Of a stretch of DNA of 64,000 nucleotides, positions 1-13,807 are shown one piece after another. Numbering within the stretch: position 1 is the stretch's first letter; the number at the start of each line of letters is the position of its first letter. Origin of the DNA: Piromyces finnis (taxonomy: Eukaryota > Neocallimastigomycota > Neocallimastigomycetes > Neocallimastigales > Neocallimastigaceae); the NCBI GenBank assembly GCA_002104945.1, contig MCFH01000005.1, forward strand, positions 791,001 to 855,000. Direction: 5' to 3'. The translations under genes were made by a program, and so were the position numbers. The notes under the pieces were generated by a model. That model was not told where the DNA came from. It saw only the letters and a list, made by a program, of their open reading frames with translations, and ran no database searches.

Positions 1-775
1 CACTTTTTCTTGCACAATCTTCAGAAATACCAAAATCAAAATACTTACCAACATTATCTACAATATCAAAACAATTCTTTAATCCAACTGCAATTCCCAT
101 ACTATGAGCGGTATTACCAACCCAAGTAGCAAATGTAATAGCTTCTTCCTTTGTAAGTGGGTTAGACCATTCATTCTTAACTGGACGAGCTTGATATAAA
201 TCAAGATTATCTACATCAATAGCATCACATCCCATATTAATAGCTTTTTGCATACGGGCCTTTATTATTGGTTTTAAAGAATCCTTACGTACATCAACAA
301 AACGTTCACCATCCCATTCTGGATATTTATTTTTAACTAAACCTTCATGCTTAAAATATTCTTTGTAATCATCACGAAAATCTTCTGCTGTTCCACCAGA
401 GAAGTAACAAATAACTTTCTTTCCTAATTTGTGGAATTCTTTAAGATGATCTTCATGAATAATATCAATTTCAACAATATCAGCTTTTTCGCTATGGCTA
501 TTAAATTAAATTTTCAGAATATTTTATTATATATAAATGAAATATTAATAATATTCTTTTCTTTTCTTTTTTTTTAAAAAAAAAGTCTTTTAATTAAATA
601 AGCAATTATTTAGTAATTTAAGCTATTTAATTTTTTTAAATAATTCTTTTTATTCTTACAAATCTGGATGTCCTTCATATAACATGATATTATAAGTTTG
701 ACTTTGATTTGGCTTCCAATAAGCTTTAGCGCTTCCTAGCAATAAAGAAGCAGCAGCAAAAGTTAAATATCTCAT
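1..775 (-). CDS. GH114-family glycosidase, 3' end cut by window edge
   Basis: Secreted glycoside hydrolase of the GH114 type (endo-alpha-1,4-polygalactosaminidase family, which cleaves galactosamine-containing polysaccharide). Two exons are visible: 660-775 and 1-497. The intron 498-659 is GTAAG...TAG, phase 2. The start ATG at 775 opens a signal peptide (MRYLTFAAASLLLGSAKA), followed by the family's W-x-P start of the mature protein. The GH114 landmarks can be read in order: EKADIVEID, a VICYFSGGT strand, GCDAIDVDNLD with the clustered acidic residues, and an SEDC motif equivalent to NE-x-C in the paralogues. The frame is open to base 1, so the end of the domain and any linker or membrane anchor lie outside the window. 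It is the first of five genes in the same orientation. The family call is from motif recognition and agreement with six paralogues here; substrate is inferred. Confidence 0.85.
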
Positions 776-2415
776 CTTAAATTTATATTTTATTTTTTGT
801 TTTTAATTATTTTTCTTTATTTTATTTAATTATAGCTTTAATATTTTTTATTTATATATTTTTTATTTATTAATTTATTTTAATTTTTTTATTTAAATTT
901 ATAATGTAGGTTCAAACAAAGTATATTTATACAAAAATTTTTATTTTATTATAAAACCAATGTATCACAAAAAATCAGCCAATTATTTAAAGATATTATA
1001 AAAATTTTATATGAATTGTTGCGATAAAATATACATAAATTATCATGATAATTATTCTATTCTAATTAGATATAGAAATAGAAAGGATTAAATATTTCAA
1101 TTATAATCTATTAATTTACAATAATAATTAAAGTTTAATGATGAATTTAGAATCATTTTATTATTTATCTTTAAATAATACTTTTTTTAATGTAAAGCTC
1201 AATTATATATTATAATGTAATCCAATGTTAGAAAAAAAAACTTTTATTTACCAACCTTTTTTGAAAAAAACTTCACCAATTCTAAATTATGATAATATTT
1301 TATGCATATTAAAGTTAAAAAACTTTAATTAATAATAAAATACATTTTATTGTTTTTTTTTAAAAAAAAAATTTTATATGATGAATTATCATTTATATTA
1401 AATGGTATTTTAATTTTATTAGTAATAATTATGTTAATAATAACAATATATATAATATATTATTATATATTATATATAATATTTTAGTAAAAAAAAAAAG
1501 GGGGATGATCAATATATTATTAATTAAATGATATACAATATTGATAAATATGTATCAATTAATATCGTAATGTAATAATAATATAAATTGCTTATAATTT
1601 TCATTTATCACTTTTTTTGTTAATGACTTATAAAAGAGTCATCTATAATACCATTTTTAAAACTTTTTATTATTTAAATTTCCATAATCCATTGATAGTA
1701 TTGAAAAAAAAAAAACTTTCAATACTATCTTTTATCAAACATTTCTTTTTATTCAAAAATAAATAAATAAAAAAAAGCAATATTTTATATATTTTATTTT
1801 ATTTACTATTTATTTTATTAGTAATTTTTATTAATTATTAATATACACAATTTAATTTGTATAAGTGATACCAAAAAATTATTATTATATATTGTTGCTA
1901 TTTTTTTTTTTTTTACATTAAATATAGCAATTAAATTATATTATATTTTATATTAAATATATGATTATAACATATTTTAGTTCTAAAATATTTTTTTAAA
2001 AACTAATTTTTTCTTTTATTTTTATATTAACATTAATAATAAAATTATTATGGAGTTTTTTTTTTACAACTATACAGTCATACTTTAATTACAGTAATAA
2101 TAATAATTTTTTAACTATTATTATTATTATAAATCTTAGCATTTGACTATATAATATTATTTAATTATATTATTTAATTTAAATAATAATATAGATGAAA
2201 TGAATATTTATAATATTAAATACCTATCTCCTTAGGACTTCTATTACTCTATTATACTATATTAAAAAAAATATAAAATTAATCAAATAAAAAATTCGAT
2301 TTTAAGTAAATTAATCAAAATATTTATCCTTTTTATGTTATACTTTAATAATACATTAAAGAATAGAACTAAAAAGATTAGATATTGTTAGTTGCAATTA
2401 CAGACATCAACAAAA
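776..2415. other. A+T-rich intergenic region
   Basis: This 1.6 kb holds homopolymer runs and AT-rich simple sequence between two minus-strand GH114 genes. It must contain the 5' region of the gene starting at 775 and the 3' UTR of nothing else I can identify upstream. I see no convincing coding frame, RNA gene or repeat. Confidence 0.6.
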
Positions 2416-4049
2416 TTAGTTTCTGCCTTTTGTTGTAACTCTTCTAGAGATAGTAGAAGCACCACGCTTAATTGAAGTAGCACTTCTAGAAAGACCTCTT
2501 TTAATGCCTTCAAACTTTTTTGGGTTCTTCTTAAGGAAAGCGAAGACGGCAGCAGCACCAAGAACAGAACCAGTAATAGCAACACCAGTAGTAACAGTTG
2601 ATGAATTATCATCATCAGGGTTAGCTTTATCGAGAGTTGGTGATACAATACTAGTATTATTTCCTTCTTTAATAACTGGTTTGGATTCAGCTGGATTACT
2701 TGGATTAACAGCTGGTTTAGATCCAGTTGGATTGCCTGGAGTTACAACTGGATTGGATCCAGTTGGATTAATTGGATTAGCAGTTGGTTTGGATTCAACT
2801 GGGTTAATTGGAACAACTACTGGTTTAGATCCAGTTGGGTTACTTGAAGTAACGACTGGCTTTGAAACTACTGGAGTATTTGCTGGTTTAACTTCAAATG
2901 GTTTTGGAATTCCAGTTGGAGTAACCTTTGTTGATCTATTAATAGTAGTGATCTTCTTAGCAGCAACTGGTGCAACAGTAGTAGTCTTCTTGATTGTTGT
3001 GGTCTTTTTGACAGTAGTGGTCTTCTTTGGTTCATCATTTCTAGATGGAGAACCTACTTTACCTGATTGGAAACTTGAACCACAATGCTTTTTACCATCA
3101 AAAATAATTGATTTTTGAACTAATTCTTCACCGTCCTTAATAATCATACTAATTGGAAGACCATTTAAGTTTTTACATAAAGCATCTCTATTAGAGGAAA
3201 GACCATGATAAGTAATACCTAAAACTGGCTTACCAGTAGAAAGGAAATTCTTATACCAGTGGCATTCATTACGACGAGCACAACCTTCGTTAACTGCAAA
3301 ATCATAATATTTACCAACTGTATCAACAATATCAAGACAATTTTTTAAACCGATTGCTATTCCCATATCATGAGCGGTTTGACCTAACCAAGAAGTGAAT
3401 TTAATAGCATCTTGCTTTGTAAGAGGATCAGACCAATTATTTTTAACATCTCCAACTTGATAACCATCAACATTATCAACATCAATACCATCACAATGCT
3501 TAGAAACAGCTTCAGAAATACGTTGTTTAATAAGAGACTTGTATCCACTAACACGATAATCAAGCCATCTTTCTCTTGGCCAAGCAGAATATTTATTTCT
3601 AACTAAACCATCAACCTTTGTATATTGATTAAAATAGCTACGATAATCTTCAACTGTACCACCAGAGAAATAACAAATAACCTTTTTTCCACGTTTATGA
3701 AAATCTTGGATTTTTGAAGAAGAAGTATTTTCTAAATCAACTTCTAAAACATCAGCTGATTCTCTTGAACTTTATGTAAAATGTTATAAATAATATGTTA
3801 AATTTAAATTTAAAAATCAAAATTATGTGTAATATATTTATATTAATTACAAGTAAATTATTTAAAATTTCTAATTAAATTTATTTAATATTTATCCTCA
3901 ATTATACATTACACTTTTTTTTTTACTTACATATCAAAACCAGAACCTAGGGCAATGTTCCAAGTTTCATGTTGATTTGGAACCCATCTAGCTTCAACAT
4001 GACTAGTAATTAATAAAGCAAGAGTTGCAACAGATAATAAATATTTCAT
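2416..4049 (-). CDS. GH114 glycosidase with Pro/Thr-rich linker and C-terminal membrane anchor
   Basis: Predicted cell-surface GH114 (polygalactosaminidase-type) enzyme of 490 residues. Exons are 3931-4049 and 2416-3769; the intron (GTAAGT...AAAG, phase 2) lies at the same place as in the neighbours. The signal peptide is residues 1-20. The GH114 domain spans about 22-275 and shows VICYFSGGT, CDGIDVDNVDGYQ with the putative catalytic Asp, and AVNEGCARR with the putative catalytic Glu. After the domain come Lys-Thr runs (KKTTTVKKTTT), then about seven copies of a 9-10-residue Pro repeat of the type NPTGSKPVV. Residues about 435-451 (GVAITGSVLGAAAVFAF) form one transmembrane helix with Gly/Ala packing motifs, followed by a basic tail with SATSIKRGAST. 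The layout implies an extracellular catalytic head on a stalk. Domain calls are firm; substrate and surface location are inferred. Confidence 0.88.
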
Positions 4050-5723
4050 TTTATTTTTTATTTATTTTATTCTATATTATTTTAATTTTTTATCTATTTA
4101 AATTTTTATTTTAGTTTTTATATTATATTATTTATATTTATTTTAATTTATTTATTTTTATTTTTTTTTTTTTTTTTTTCAATTTTTTTTTTATTTTTTG
4201 GTATTTCAACCCAAAAATGAACTAATTATTGCATTTATATGAAAAAAAAATATGCCAATTTCATCTTTTTAAAAATTCTACATTTAATAAGAACCTTCCA
4301 TATTCCAACTAAAAAAATAAAAACCTTATTTTTTAAAAAATTTTAAATTGTAATTGTGGCCAATGATTTTCAAGTATATTAAATTTAACATATTGATTTA
4401 TTGTAATACAAAAATATATAAATTTAATATACCTAAATCATATAATCAAAGTATAATTGTATAATTATAATTAGGTTTAATGTTAACAACCATTTTTTAA
4501 AAAAAAAAAGAAAAGAGAAAAAAAAAATTAAAAATGAAATTTAATTTTAAATTAAAAGAAAAACTAAATTTTCTAATAAAAACTTATTTGTAAACTCTTA
4601 TATTTTATTATCACCACAATTTAAACACTTTTAGGTTTTATGTGTATGAATGAATAAATGGAACTTTTCTAATATTCATTTAAAAATGTATAACCATTAT
4701 AAAATAAGAGCTATACTTCATATTAATTATTTTATAATTATTAAAGTTTATAAACTAAAATTAATTAAACTAGATTTTTTAATATTCTTATTAATAAAAT
4801 ATTTTTTAAATTAATACTAACCAATAATATTATTTTATAAATGATAATATTAAAAAAAAATATTATTTGAGTATATTATAATATATATTATAAGAGTAAA
4901 AAAATAAATAATAAAAAATTGCTTCAAATTTGTACTTAAAGATGAAAATAGGGCTATAGTAAATAAATAAATAAAATAAATAAATAATACCCCTTTATAT
5001 AGTATAAAGGGAAAGAGTAATAATATTATAATATTTAATAATTTCTTTATATCAACAATTGGTAATATAAAATCTACTTAATTCTTATATTAATTATAAA
5101 TATTAAAAAAAAAGTCTTTATCAATATTAATGTTTCTACTTGAATTATATATTTCATTTTAATTTAAATATTTAAAACCAATATGTACATATAAGTATAA
5201 TAATATATAAATAGTTCTTTATATAATATTTATTAATTATATAGTTATATATATTATTTTAGTCATTTTTTAAGATTTCAAACAATTAAATTAAAACAAA
5301 TTTTTTAAATCTAGAACATAAAACGAATAATTTGTGTTTTGTGGACATTCAAATTGAATAATCATGAATTTAATTCACTTTAAAAGACCATAAAAATTGT
5401 TTATTTAGACTAGATAATATAACTGTATTTTTATTATTATTTTTTTTTTATTATTATTTATTATTTATTATTATGTTTACTTGGTTCAAAAAGTTTTAAA
5501 ACTTATTTCATATAAATTATAAAAATTATTTTACATATATTAAAAAATTCTTTTAGATTTAAATACATATAAGATTTACAGTTATATAAAGAGAAAAATT
5601 AATTATAGAGTATATATTATGTATGTGTAATGTGGCAATGTATTAAAACTATATGTGGAAAATTAATATTAAAAAAATTATATTACTTTTATAAATATAA
5701 ATTAAACTTTAATAAAAAAAAAT
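4050..5723. other. A+T-rich intergenic region
   Basis: About 1.7 kb of AT-rich sequence between GH114 genes, including a (TAAA)n stretch near 4960-4990. I see no gene, RNA or mobile element in it. Confidence 0.6.
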
Positions 5724-7576
5724 CTAGTAATTTAATGTTTTTGAAAAGGTATATCTATAGGTACTAAATGGATTATCAACAAGATCATAATCTACATCTA
5801 CATTTGTATTTGAATTACTAGCAACAGCCTTGGTTTTCTTCTTTTTAGTGGTGAGTTTTCGAGTAACAGTACTTGCACTACGTTTAACTGAAGAAGCACT
5901 CCTTGAAATATTATTTTTAACAGTACACGCGCCCTTGGATATATTTTGCTTAAGTTGTTCATACTGTCTTGGGTTTTTCTTTTTGAAAACAATAAGTGCT
6001 GCTGCACCAACAACGGATCCAGTGACTGCAACACCAGTAGCAAGACCTTTATGTCCTTTATTTTCATTATTTTCAAGATTGCTAGAAAGTTCTTTACTAT
6101 TTTGATTTTTATCTTTATTTTTATTGCCATCTTCTATTGGAACATCAACGGCGGTAATATTTCCATTAATAATTGGTATTTCTAAACCTCCAGTAGCATT
6201 ACTTGTTGGATTATTTTTATTATTTCCCTTTGATTGAGAAGTCTGTTTATCATTTATCGTTGTTCCTTTATTAGATGATGGATTTGAAGATCCTGATGAT
6301 GAGCTTGATGATCCTGATGATCCTGATGATGATCCTGATGAATTTGACGAACCTGAAGAATTTGATGAACTTGAAGAACTTGACGAACCTGAAGAATTCG
6401 ATGAACTTGAAGAACTTGATGACCCTGAAGAATTCGACGAACTTGAAGAACTTGATGACCCTGATGAGGATGATGATTCTGAAGAAGGAAGACTAACACG
6501 ACCTATTTATATGGAAAATTAATAAATATATATTATATATTGCAATAAAAAATATAAGATATTTTAAATTTCATTTTATTTCATTAGTTTTAGATAGGAT
6601 AAATATTTATTTAAAGTTATATAATATAAATGATTAATATTAACTGCTTACCTGAATTAAAACTTGAACCGCAATGCTTTTTACCATCAAATACTACAGA
6701 ACTCTGTTCTAATTTAGTACTTTCCTTAATAATCATAGAAATAGGAAGACCATTTAAATTTCTACATAAAGCTTCTCTATTAGCAGATAAACCATTGTAA
6801 GTAATACCTAAGACAGGTTTACCAGTACTTAAAAAGTTTTTATAATAATGGCATTCATCACGACGTGCACAGCCTTCATTTACTGCAAAATCATAATATG
6901 ATCCAACAGTATCAACAATATCAAGACAATTTTTTAAACCAATAGATAGACCGTATGAATGAGCTGTTTCACCTAACCATTTTGTAAATGTAATTGCATC
7001 TTCTTTTGTGAGAGGTTTAGACCAACTTTTAACATCTCTAATTTGATAGCCATCAACATTATCAACATCAATTGCATCACATTTTTTTGTAACAGCTAAT
7101 TGCATACGAGCTTTAATTAATGGCTTTATACCATCTACACGGTAATCAAGCCATCTTTCATCTGGCCAATCTGAATATACATTTCTTACTAAACCACTAA
7201 CAGCAGTATATTTATCATAATCATCACGATATTCTTCTATTGTACCACCAGAGAAATAACATATAACTTTTTTACCTACACTGTGATAGGTATCTATTAA
7301 TGATGAACTTTTTTCTAAATCAATCTCAAGAATTTCTGCATTTTCTTTAGAACTATATTTTTTGTTAATATTAATTTAGATAAATATTAATTATCTTTAA
7401 AAATTAATAATATATATATTTATATTGTTGTTTAATTTATGATTAATAACATACATATCAACAGCAGAACCTAATGCAATGTTCCAAGACATATATTGAG
7501 TTGGTTTCCATCTTGCTTTAACATTTATTATGTATAATAATGATACAAAAATTGGAATCGATAATTTAAAAATCAT
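5724..7576 (-). CDS. GH114 glycosidase with Ser/Gly linker and C-terminal membrane anchor
   Basis: GH114-type enzyme of 533 residues in three exons: 7455-7576, 6652-7352 and 5724-6502. The first intron is in the family position (phase 2). The second (6503-6651, GTAAGC...ATAG, phase 1) falls exactly at the end of the catalytic domain, after FNSG. The catalytic domain (about 23-274) shows VICYFSGGT, CDAIDVDNVDGYQ and AVNEGCARR. The third exon encodes a Ser/Gly linker built from SSSSSSNSSGSS-like units, then an Asn/Lys-rich stretch, a transmembrane helix at about 431-447 (GVAVTGSVVGAAALIVF) and a basic tail with SASSVKRSASTVTRK. It ends in STYRYTFSKTLNY, which matches the end of the gene at 13808. 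The stop is TAG at 5724-5726. I spliced exon 3 on by frame and by the shared tail, so its acceptor is likely but unproven. Confidence 0.83.
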
Positions 7577-9407
7577 GAATGAAATATAATTTATTATTGA
7601 GTATATTTTTGTTCCTTTTTTTTTTTTTTTTTTTTTTTTTTGCTGATATATAAAATGCCTTTTATAATTAAATATATAAAAAATTGCTTTATTGAATAAT
7701 TTATATTTTATATAGCTCTTTATGATTTATATAGTTTTTATTTTTGATATGCCTTAAAAAATACATAAATCAATAAGAAACGAAGATGATGTCTATTAAA
7801 CTCAAATATTTGTTATATATTATTAATTATCATTTAATTTAAAGTATAATGTATAATAATTATAATTGCATTATTTTGAAATTGGTTAATTTACAATAAA
7901 TTTATATTTATTTATTTATTTATTTTCAATTTTTATTTAAATTATAAGGTTTATTTTGCAAAATCATTTATAAACTAATTTACACAAAATATACAAAGTT
8001 AAAATAAAAATAAAATACAAAGAATAAAAAATAAAAAAATAAAAAAATAAAAATAAAAATAAAAAAAAAAAAAAAAGCTACTTTTAATATAAAATAAGGC
8101 GTTTTTAATTTATATAAATATTAAAACTATAAAGTGGTGTAACATATATTAATATTAGCCAATGAATTTTTATTTAACTTTAATATAAATTTCCATTAAT
8201 TATAACATAAGGTTATAAAAATAAAAATAACTTTTTTTTTATTATTGATATATAATAATTAATTAATCTTATTTAAATTAAAAAAACGGCACATAATTAA
8301 AGACAGTATATAAATAATATTTTCTATAATGAAAAACTTAATTAATACTATTATTAAAATAGAATTGGAATAATTTAAATTTTATATTTATACAATGGAA
8401 AATATAATAAAAATAATATATTTTTTTATTTATATTTTAATCATTTTTAATATATAAATAATTGTATTTATAAATATTAATATTAAATAATACTAAAATT
8501 TTTCTATTTAATATTCACAGTAGTGTAAAAAAAAAATTAATTTATTTATGAATATATGTATATAATTATTATTGAATTTTCAAAATATTTTTATTAAAAA
8601 ATAATTCTTATACCTCTCCTTAATAAAGTAACGCCATTTAATAAACTTTTTTTTTTTTTTTTACTTTATGTAAAAAAATTTTATTTAATAATTTCATATT
8701 GCGTTTTTAAATTCTAACATTCTAAATTTATATAAAGATTTCTAAAGAAATTATATAAATAACATGTATAAAAAAAATATAAATATTCTAACTATTTTAT
8801 AAATAATAATAAAAAAAAAAAAAAGTAAACTATATATTTATAATATAAATAAATTATACTAATTGTTAATATATATTTTTAAATTTTGTAAACTATATAA
8901 ATGTTATATAAATGTTATATTATATTATTAATATATTTATGAAATGATTTATATAAATTATATTTATAAATAATTATGATTATACTAAATATTATAATTC
9001 ATTTTTTGATTTACGTTTAAGATTTAGATTAATGCGATTTGCATTTACGATTGTTATTTGTAATTTGATATTTAAACTATGTTAAATTTTTAAATTACTT
9101 TAATATTGTTTTGTATTTTGTTTTTTTGCTTTTTGCTTTTTTTTATCAATATTTTAATTTGATATTTTTATATATTTTTTATTTCAAAACTCTTTTAAAT
9201 TAATATTATTATTTCCTTTTTAAACGCTTTAATATTTTTAAAAATAATAATATTTTTTACTTTTATTATTTATTAAAAACTATAATAATTAAATAAGAGT
9301 TTTGCTTTATAAGTAATTATTAATTAATTAAATGCGTTTCTTTTTTTCAATATTTTGAAAGTATTTTAATTAGTTATCAGTTATAATGTTGCATAATTTT
9401 GAGTAAT
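7577..9407. other. A+T-rich intergenic region
   Basis: About 1.8 kb with a poly(T) tract at about 7618-7640 just upstream of the preceding gene's start and several poly(A) tracts. I see no coding frame, RNA gene or mobile element. Confidence 0.6.
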
Positions 9408-11756
9408 CTAGACTCTGGAACGCTTAAAAGAGCTAGCTCTCATTGAAATACCTTTTTTGAATTGTTGATATCTCTTTGGATTTTTCATGAAAAGAGCAAA
9501 AACAGCAGCAGCACCTAAAACACTACCTGTAATAGCAAAACCAGTAGCTACAGCACCAGTGTTACTATCTCTGTTTTTGTTATCTTGTTCAGATGATCTA
9601 TCAATAGTACTAGCTTCACTATTAGAACTAGTAATATTGCTTTCTAATTCATCATCACTACTTACATCACCATCATCAGATGAACTATTATCAGTGATAT
9701 TGTTACTATAACTAGAGGTATTTCCATCAGTGGTAGTACTATTACCTTTAACAACAGAAGGAATGATAACATTATCATTATTAGCATTAGTGTTACCATT
9801 ATTTGTGTTGACATTATTGTTGGTGTTGGTATTGTCACTATTGGTGTTTGTATTACCATTGCTAGTGTTGGTGTTACTATTATTACTGTTATCACTTGTA
9901 TCCTTAATGATATCAGAAAGGAAAGAATTGACTCTATTGGTATCATCTTCATTATTACTTGAAAAAGATGCAGGTTCATTAATATTAATATCATCGTTAT
10001 TCATTAAAATAACAGGTGGTCGAGAAGTAGCATTAGCATTATTTGAGGTAGAAGTTGCAGTTTGAGAAGTAGCATTAGCATTATTTGAGGTAGGAGTTGC
10101 AGTTTGAGAAGTAGTATTAGCATTATTTGAGGTAGGAGTTGTAGTTTGAGAAGTTGCATTAGCGTTATTAGAGATAGAAGTTGTAGTTTGAGAAGTTGCA
10201 TTAGCGTTATTAGAGATAGAAGTTGCAGTTTGAGAAGTAGCATTAACGTTATTAGAGGTTGAGGCTACAGATTGAGAAGTGGTAACTGAAACTTGAGTAA
10301 TAGAGGAAGCTGGAGCTTGAGAAGCAGTAACTTGAGTAGTAACAGTTTGAGAAATAGCCTGAGAGGTTGCACCATTAGAAGTAGTAGTAACTTGATTAGT
10401 TGGAACAGCTCTATCAGTTGTACTAACATTGTTAATAGTTTTAGTTATTGGTTTTTCAACTACTACATTTGTAATTTGGATAGTGGTAGTAGTAGTTGGT
10501 TTAACAATAGTAGTAGTAGTAGTGGTAGTAGTGGTTGGTTTAGCAATAGTGGTAGTAGTGGTTGATTTAATAATAGTGGTAGTAGTGGTTGATTTAATAA
10601 TAGTGGTAGTAGTGGTTGGTTTAGCAATAGTAGTAGTAGTGGTTGGTTTAGTAATAGTAGTAGTAGTGGTTGATTTAACAATAGTTGGTGATGTTGAACC
10701 ATTAACAATACCACTATTGAAATTAGAACCACATTCTTTCTTTCCATCAAAGAAAATAACATCTTGAATTAAACTACTTCCTGGTTTAATAATCATAGTA
10801 ATTGGAAGACCATTTAAGTTTCTACATAAAGCTTCTCTATTTCCAGAAAGACCATTATAAGTAATACCGAAAACTGGTTTACCAGTAGCAAGGAAATTTT
10901 TATACCAGTAGCATTCATTACGTCTGATACAACCTTCATTAACACCAAAATCAAAATTTTTACCAACAATATCAATAATATCAAGACAATTTTTAATACC
11001 AATTGAAATACCCATTGAATGAGCAGTTTGTCCTAACCAAGTAACATAAGTAATTGCATCATCTTTAGTAAGAGGACTAGACCAAACGTTTTTGACATCC
11101 TTAACTTGATAACCATCAACGTTATCAACTTCAACAGCATCACATTTCTTATCAATAGCCTTCTTAATACGAGCCTTCATTAAAGGCTTGATTCCTGAAA
11201 CGCGATAATCAAGCCATCTTTCATTTGGCCAAGCTTCATAAATGTTTCTTACTAAGTTTGGAACTTCAGAAAATTGGTCATAATCATCACGACCTTTTTC
11301 AATAGTACCAGCAGAAAAATAACAAATAACTTTCTTTCCAGCATTATGATATTCTTTAATAGATTCTTCAGACTTATCAAGGTCTATTTCAATTATATCA
11401 GCCTTTTCTTTAGAGCTATAAAGTATCGATTATATATATTAATAAATTATTTTTTATATTCTAATTCATTACTATTATATTGAATATTTTATATAAAAAA
11501 ACAAAACTTTAAAATTTCAAAGGTAAATTGAAAATCCAAACTAATTTTAAAAAATAGTTTGATATCATTAAAAGTTATGCTCTTTCTTTTTTTTTTTTTT
11601 TATTTAAATATACATAATATATTTAAAATATGCTTACATATCAATAGGACTTCCAAAAATAATGTTATATTTTTGAGATTGTGTAGGCTGCCATCTAGCT
11701 TCAACATTACTTATTAATAATGAAACTAAAAAAGTAATTAGTAATATTAATTTCAT
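9408..11756 (-). CDS. GH114 glycosidase with long Thr/Asn/Ser repeat linker and C-terminal membrane anchor
   Basis: The largest GH114 protein here, 708 residues. Exons are 11638-11756 and 9408-11415; the phase-2 intron is in the family position, and no second intron is needed. The signal peptide is residues 1-20 and the catalytic domain about 22-275. The usual FSGGT strand reads FSAGT here, and the putative nucleophile motif reads CDAVEVDNVDGYQ. The acid motif is GVNEGCIRR. The linker has three parts: eight or so TTTTTI(A/I/V)KP units, then 12-residue repeats of the type SNNANATSQTAT, then Asn/Ser/Asp-rich sequence with NTNSDNTNTNNN. A transmembrane helix at about 665-683 (GFAITGSVLGAAAVFALF) and a short basic tail ending in SRV-like residues follow. 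The repeats vary between neighbouring copies, as expected for slippage-driven expansion. Confidence 0.88.
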
Positions 11757-13807
11757 TTTGATTTCTCTATTCAATGTTATTTATTTTTATTATTATTTAT
11801 TTATATATTTATTGATTTGCTTATATCTTTCTTTTCTATATTTCTTTAAAATATTTTACAATTTTAAAGAAAAATAATTCTAATAATTACTTAAATTAAA
11901 ATAGTAATAAAATTATATTTTTATTTATAATAAAAAATGAATAAATTGTGTTATATTTATAGTTCAGTAAGCACACAATTAATATTTTATATATTTTATA
12001 TATAAATAAATTACATTTTATATTGACCAATAATATATTGTTTTCTTTTTATTATACAGAAAAAAAAAAAAAAAAAAAGATAAAGTACAGAGATTAAATT
12101 ATATAAAGAATATTCATTATTATAAATTTGTATATATTAAATATATTTAAATGTATTAGTCTTGATGAATAAGAAACTTAAATTTTGTATTTCAAAATTT
12201 AAGGTTTCTTTTAAATAAAATGACTAAGGCGTTTAGAAGCTATATAAATTTCTAATAGCCTAGTATAATAACACTACTAAAATATCTTTATCTTTTTTAT
12301 TTAATTACATTATCTAGTAAAAAAAAAAAAAAATAACAATAATTTTAATATAATACCTTTAATAATAATTCCAGAATTCCAAATTATTTTTTTTAATTTT
12401 ATTTTTTTTTTTCGGTCAAACTTATGGAAAAACTCCAAAATTTTTTTTCTTCTATATATTAATTAATTAAAAAATTTTTTTATTAAAATCAAAAATGTTT
12501 GATACATTTTATATCAAATCAATATGAATTAAAGTTTATAAATTAATATACTATAAAAGGAAAGAAACTTGATACCTATTTACACCCTTTTTAGTAAATT
12601 AATTTACTATTATAGTATTGTACTAATTGTTCTATGACTATTAAAAGTTTAAAATCTAATAATTAAAGTTACAATACAAAAAAGCATAACCAATAAATTT
12701 ACAGAAAAAATTAATATTATCTATACAAAATATATTAAATATATAATAATTTATAATGTAATTTATTCATTTATATATTCCATCTATTTACTTTTTTACC
12801 AAAACAAAAGAATTATGAAAAAAAGTGAATTGTAATATATGGCTATTCTTGTACAAACTAATAATAGGGTGGCTTAATATAATTGTTAATATATGTCAAT
12901 TTAATTTAAACTTCAACATAAAAAAAAAAACATTTTACCACTTTAAAAGATAAAAATATATTAATGTAATGTATATTTTAGATTGAATACATTATAATTT
13001 TAAATAAAAATGATTTCTTTTTTTTTGTTTAATTTTATCATAAAAATAAAGAATAATTATATAATTATTAATAAAAATATATTATTATTAGGTATAAAAA
13101 CCACTATAAGATATTCGAAATGGAATGAAATAATAATTAAAAATTATAAAATTATAAAAAGAATAAAGCTTAAGACTTAAATAGTGTAATTGATTTTTAA
13201 TCACTTGTATTCATATAATAATAAAATTCTATAACTTTTTTTAATATGCTAATATTCATTTATATTTTAATTTATAAAATAAGCACATTTTTATTTATGT
13301 TTTAAAAAAAAGTAAAAATTTATAAAATTTTAACATAGCATTGTTATTTATTATTAGTTTTTATTTGTATATTCTTTTATTTAATTATACTAAAATGGTT
13401 TTTAGTAGAAATATTTATATCAATTATATAATAATAAAATTAAGTTCAATTACTTTTATTATTAATAATGTTCTTATTTCACGTTCATTTACTTTTCTTT
13501 TTTTATTTATTTTTAATATTTTTTTATTTCAACTTTTTAAAGCTTATGATTAATAATTTTCAATTCTAAATATTTCTTTTTTTTTTTTGTAATTTTTAAT
13601 TTTTTTTTTTTTTGTAATAAAATATATACTATCATAACTATTTTAAATTTTACAATTAAATTAAAATTAATGTATCTTTTAAGTATACTTTTAATATTAA
13701 CATAATTAAATTTTTTAAAAAAAATTATTTTTAATTTATATCATATATATTTTAAACAATTTAATCTTTTCTATTTATATCTTTATATATTGCATATTAT
13801 TATTAGT
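11757..13807. other. A+T-rich intergenic region
   Basis: About 2 kb of AT-rich sequence between GH114 genes, with poly(A) and poly(T) tracts. An open frame at 13341-13553 is made of Ile/Phe/Leu/Tyr/Asn codons, as expected by chance at this composition. I see nothing else. Confidence 0.55.

Noticed and set aside
2388-3118. Leu-rich minus frame and Val/Gly-rich plus frame inside the GH114 gene at 2416
   Set aside because: Both overlap the confirmed GH114 linker and have only its out-of-frame composition.
10293-10767. Overlapping plus-strand frames in the GH114 linker at 10.3-10.8 kb
   Set aside because: Shadow of Thr-rich repeats (ACT/ACC read as AGT/GGT). No domain and no start context.
13341-13553. 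70-codon open frame between GH114 genes
   Set aside because: Same chance composition; no domain, no splice links to neighbours.
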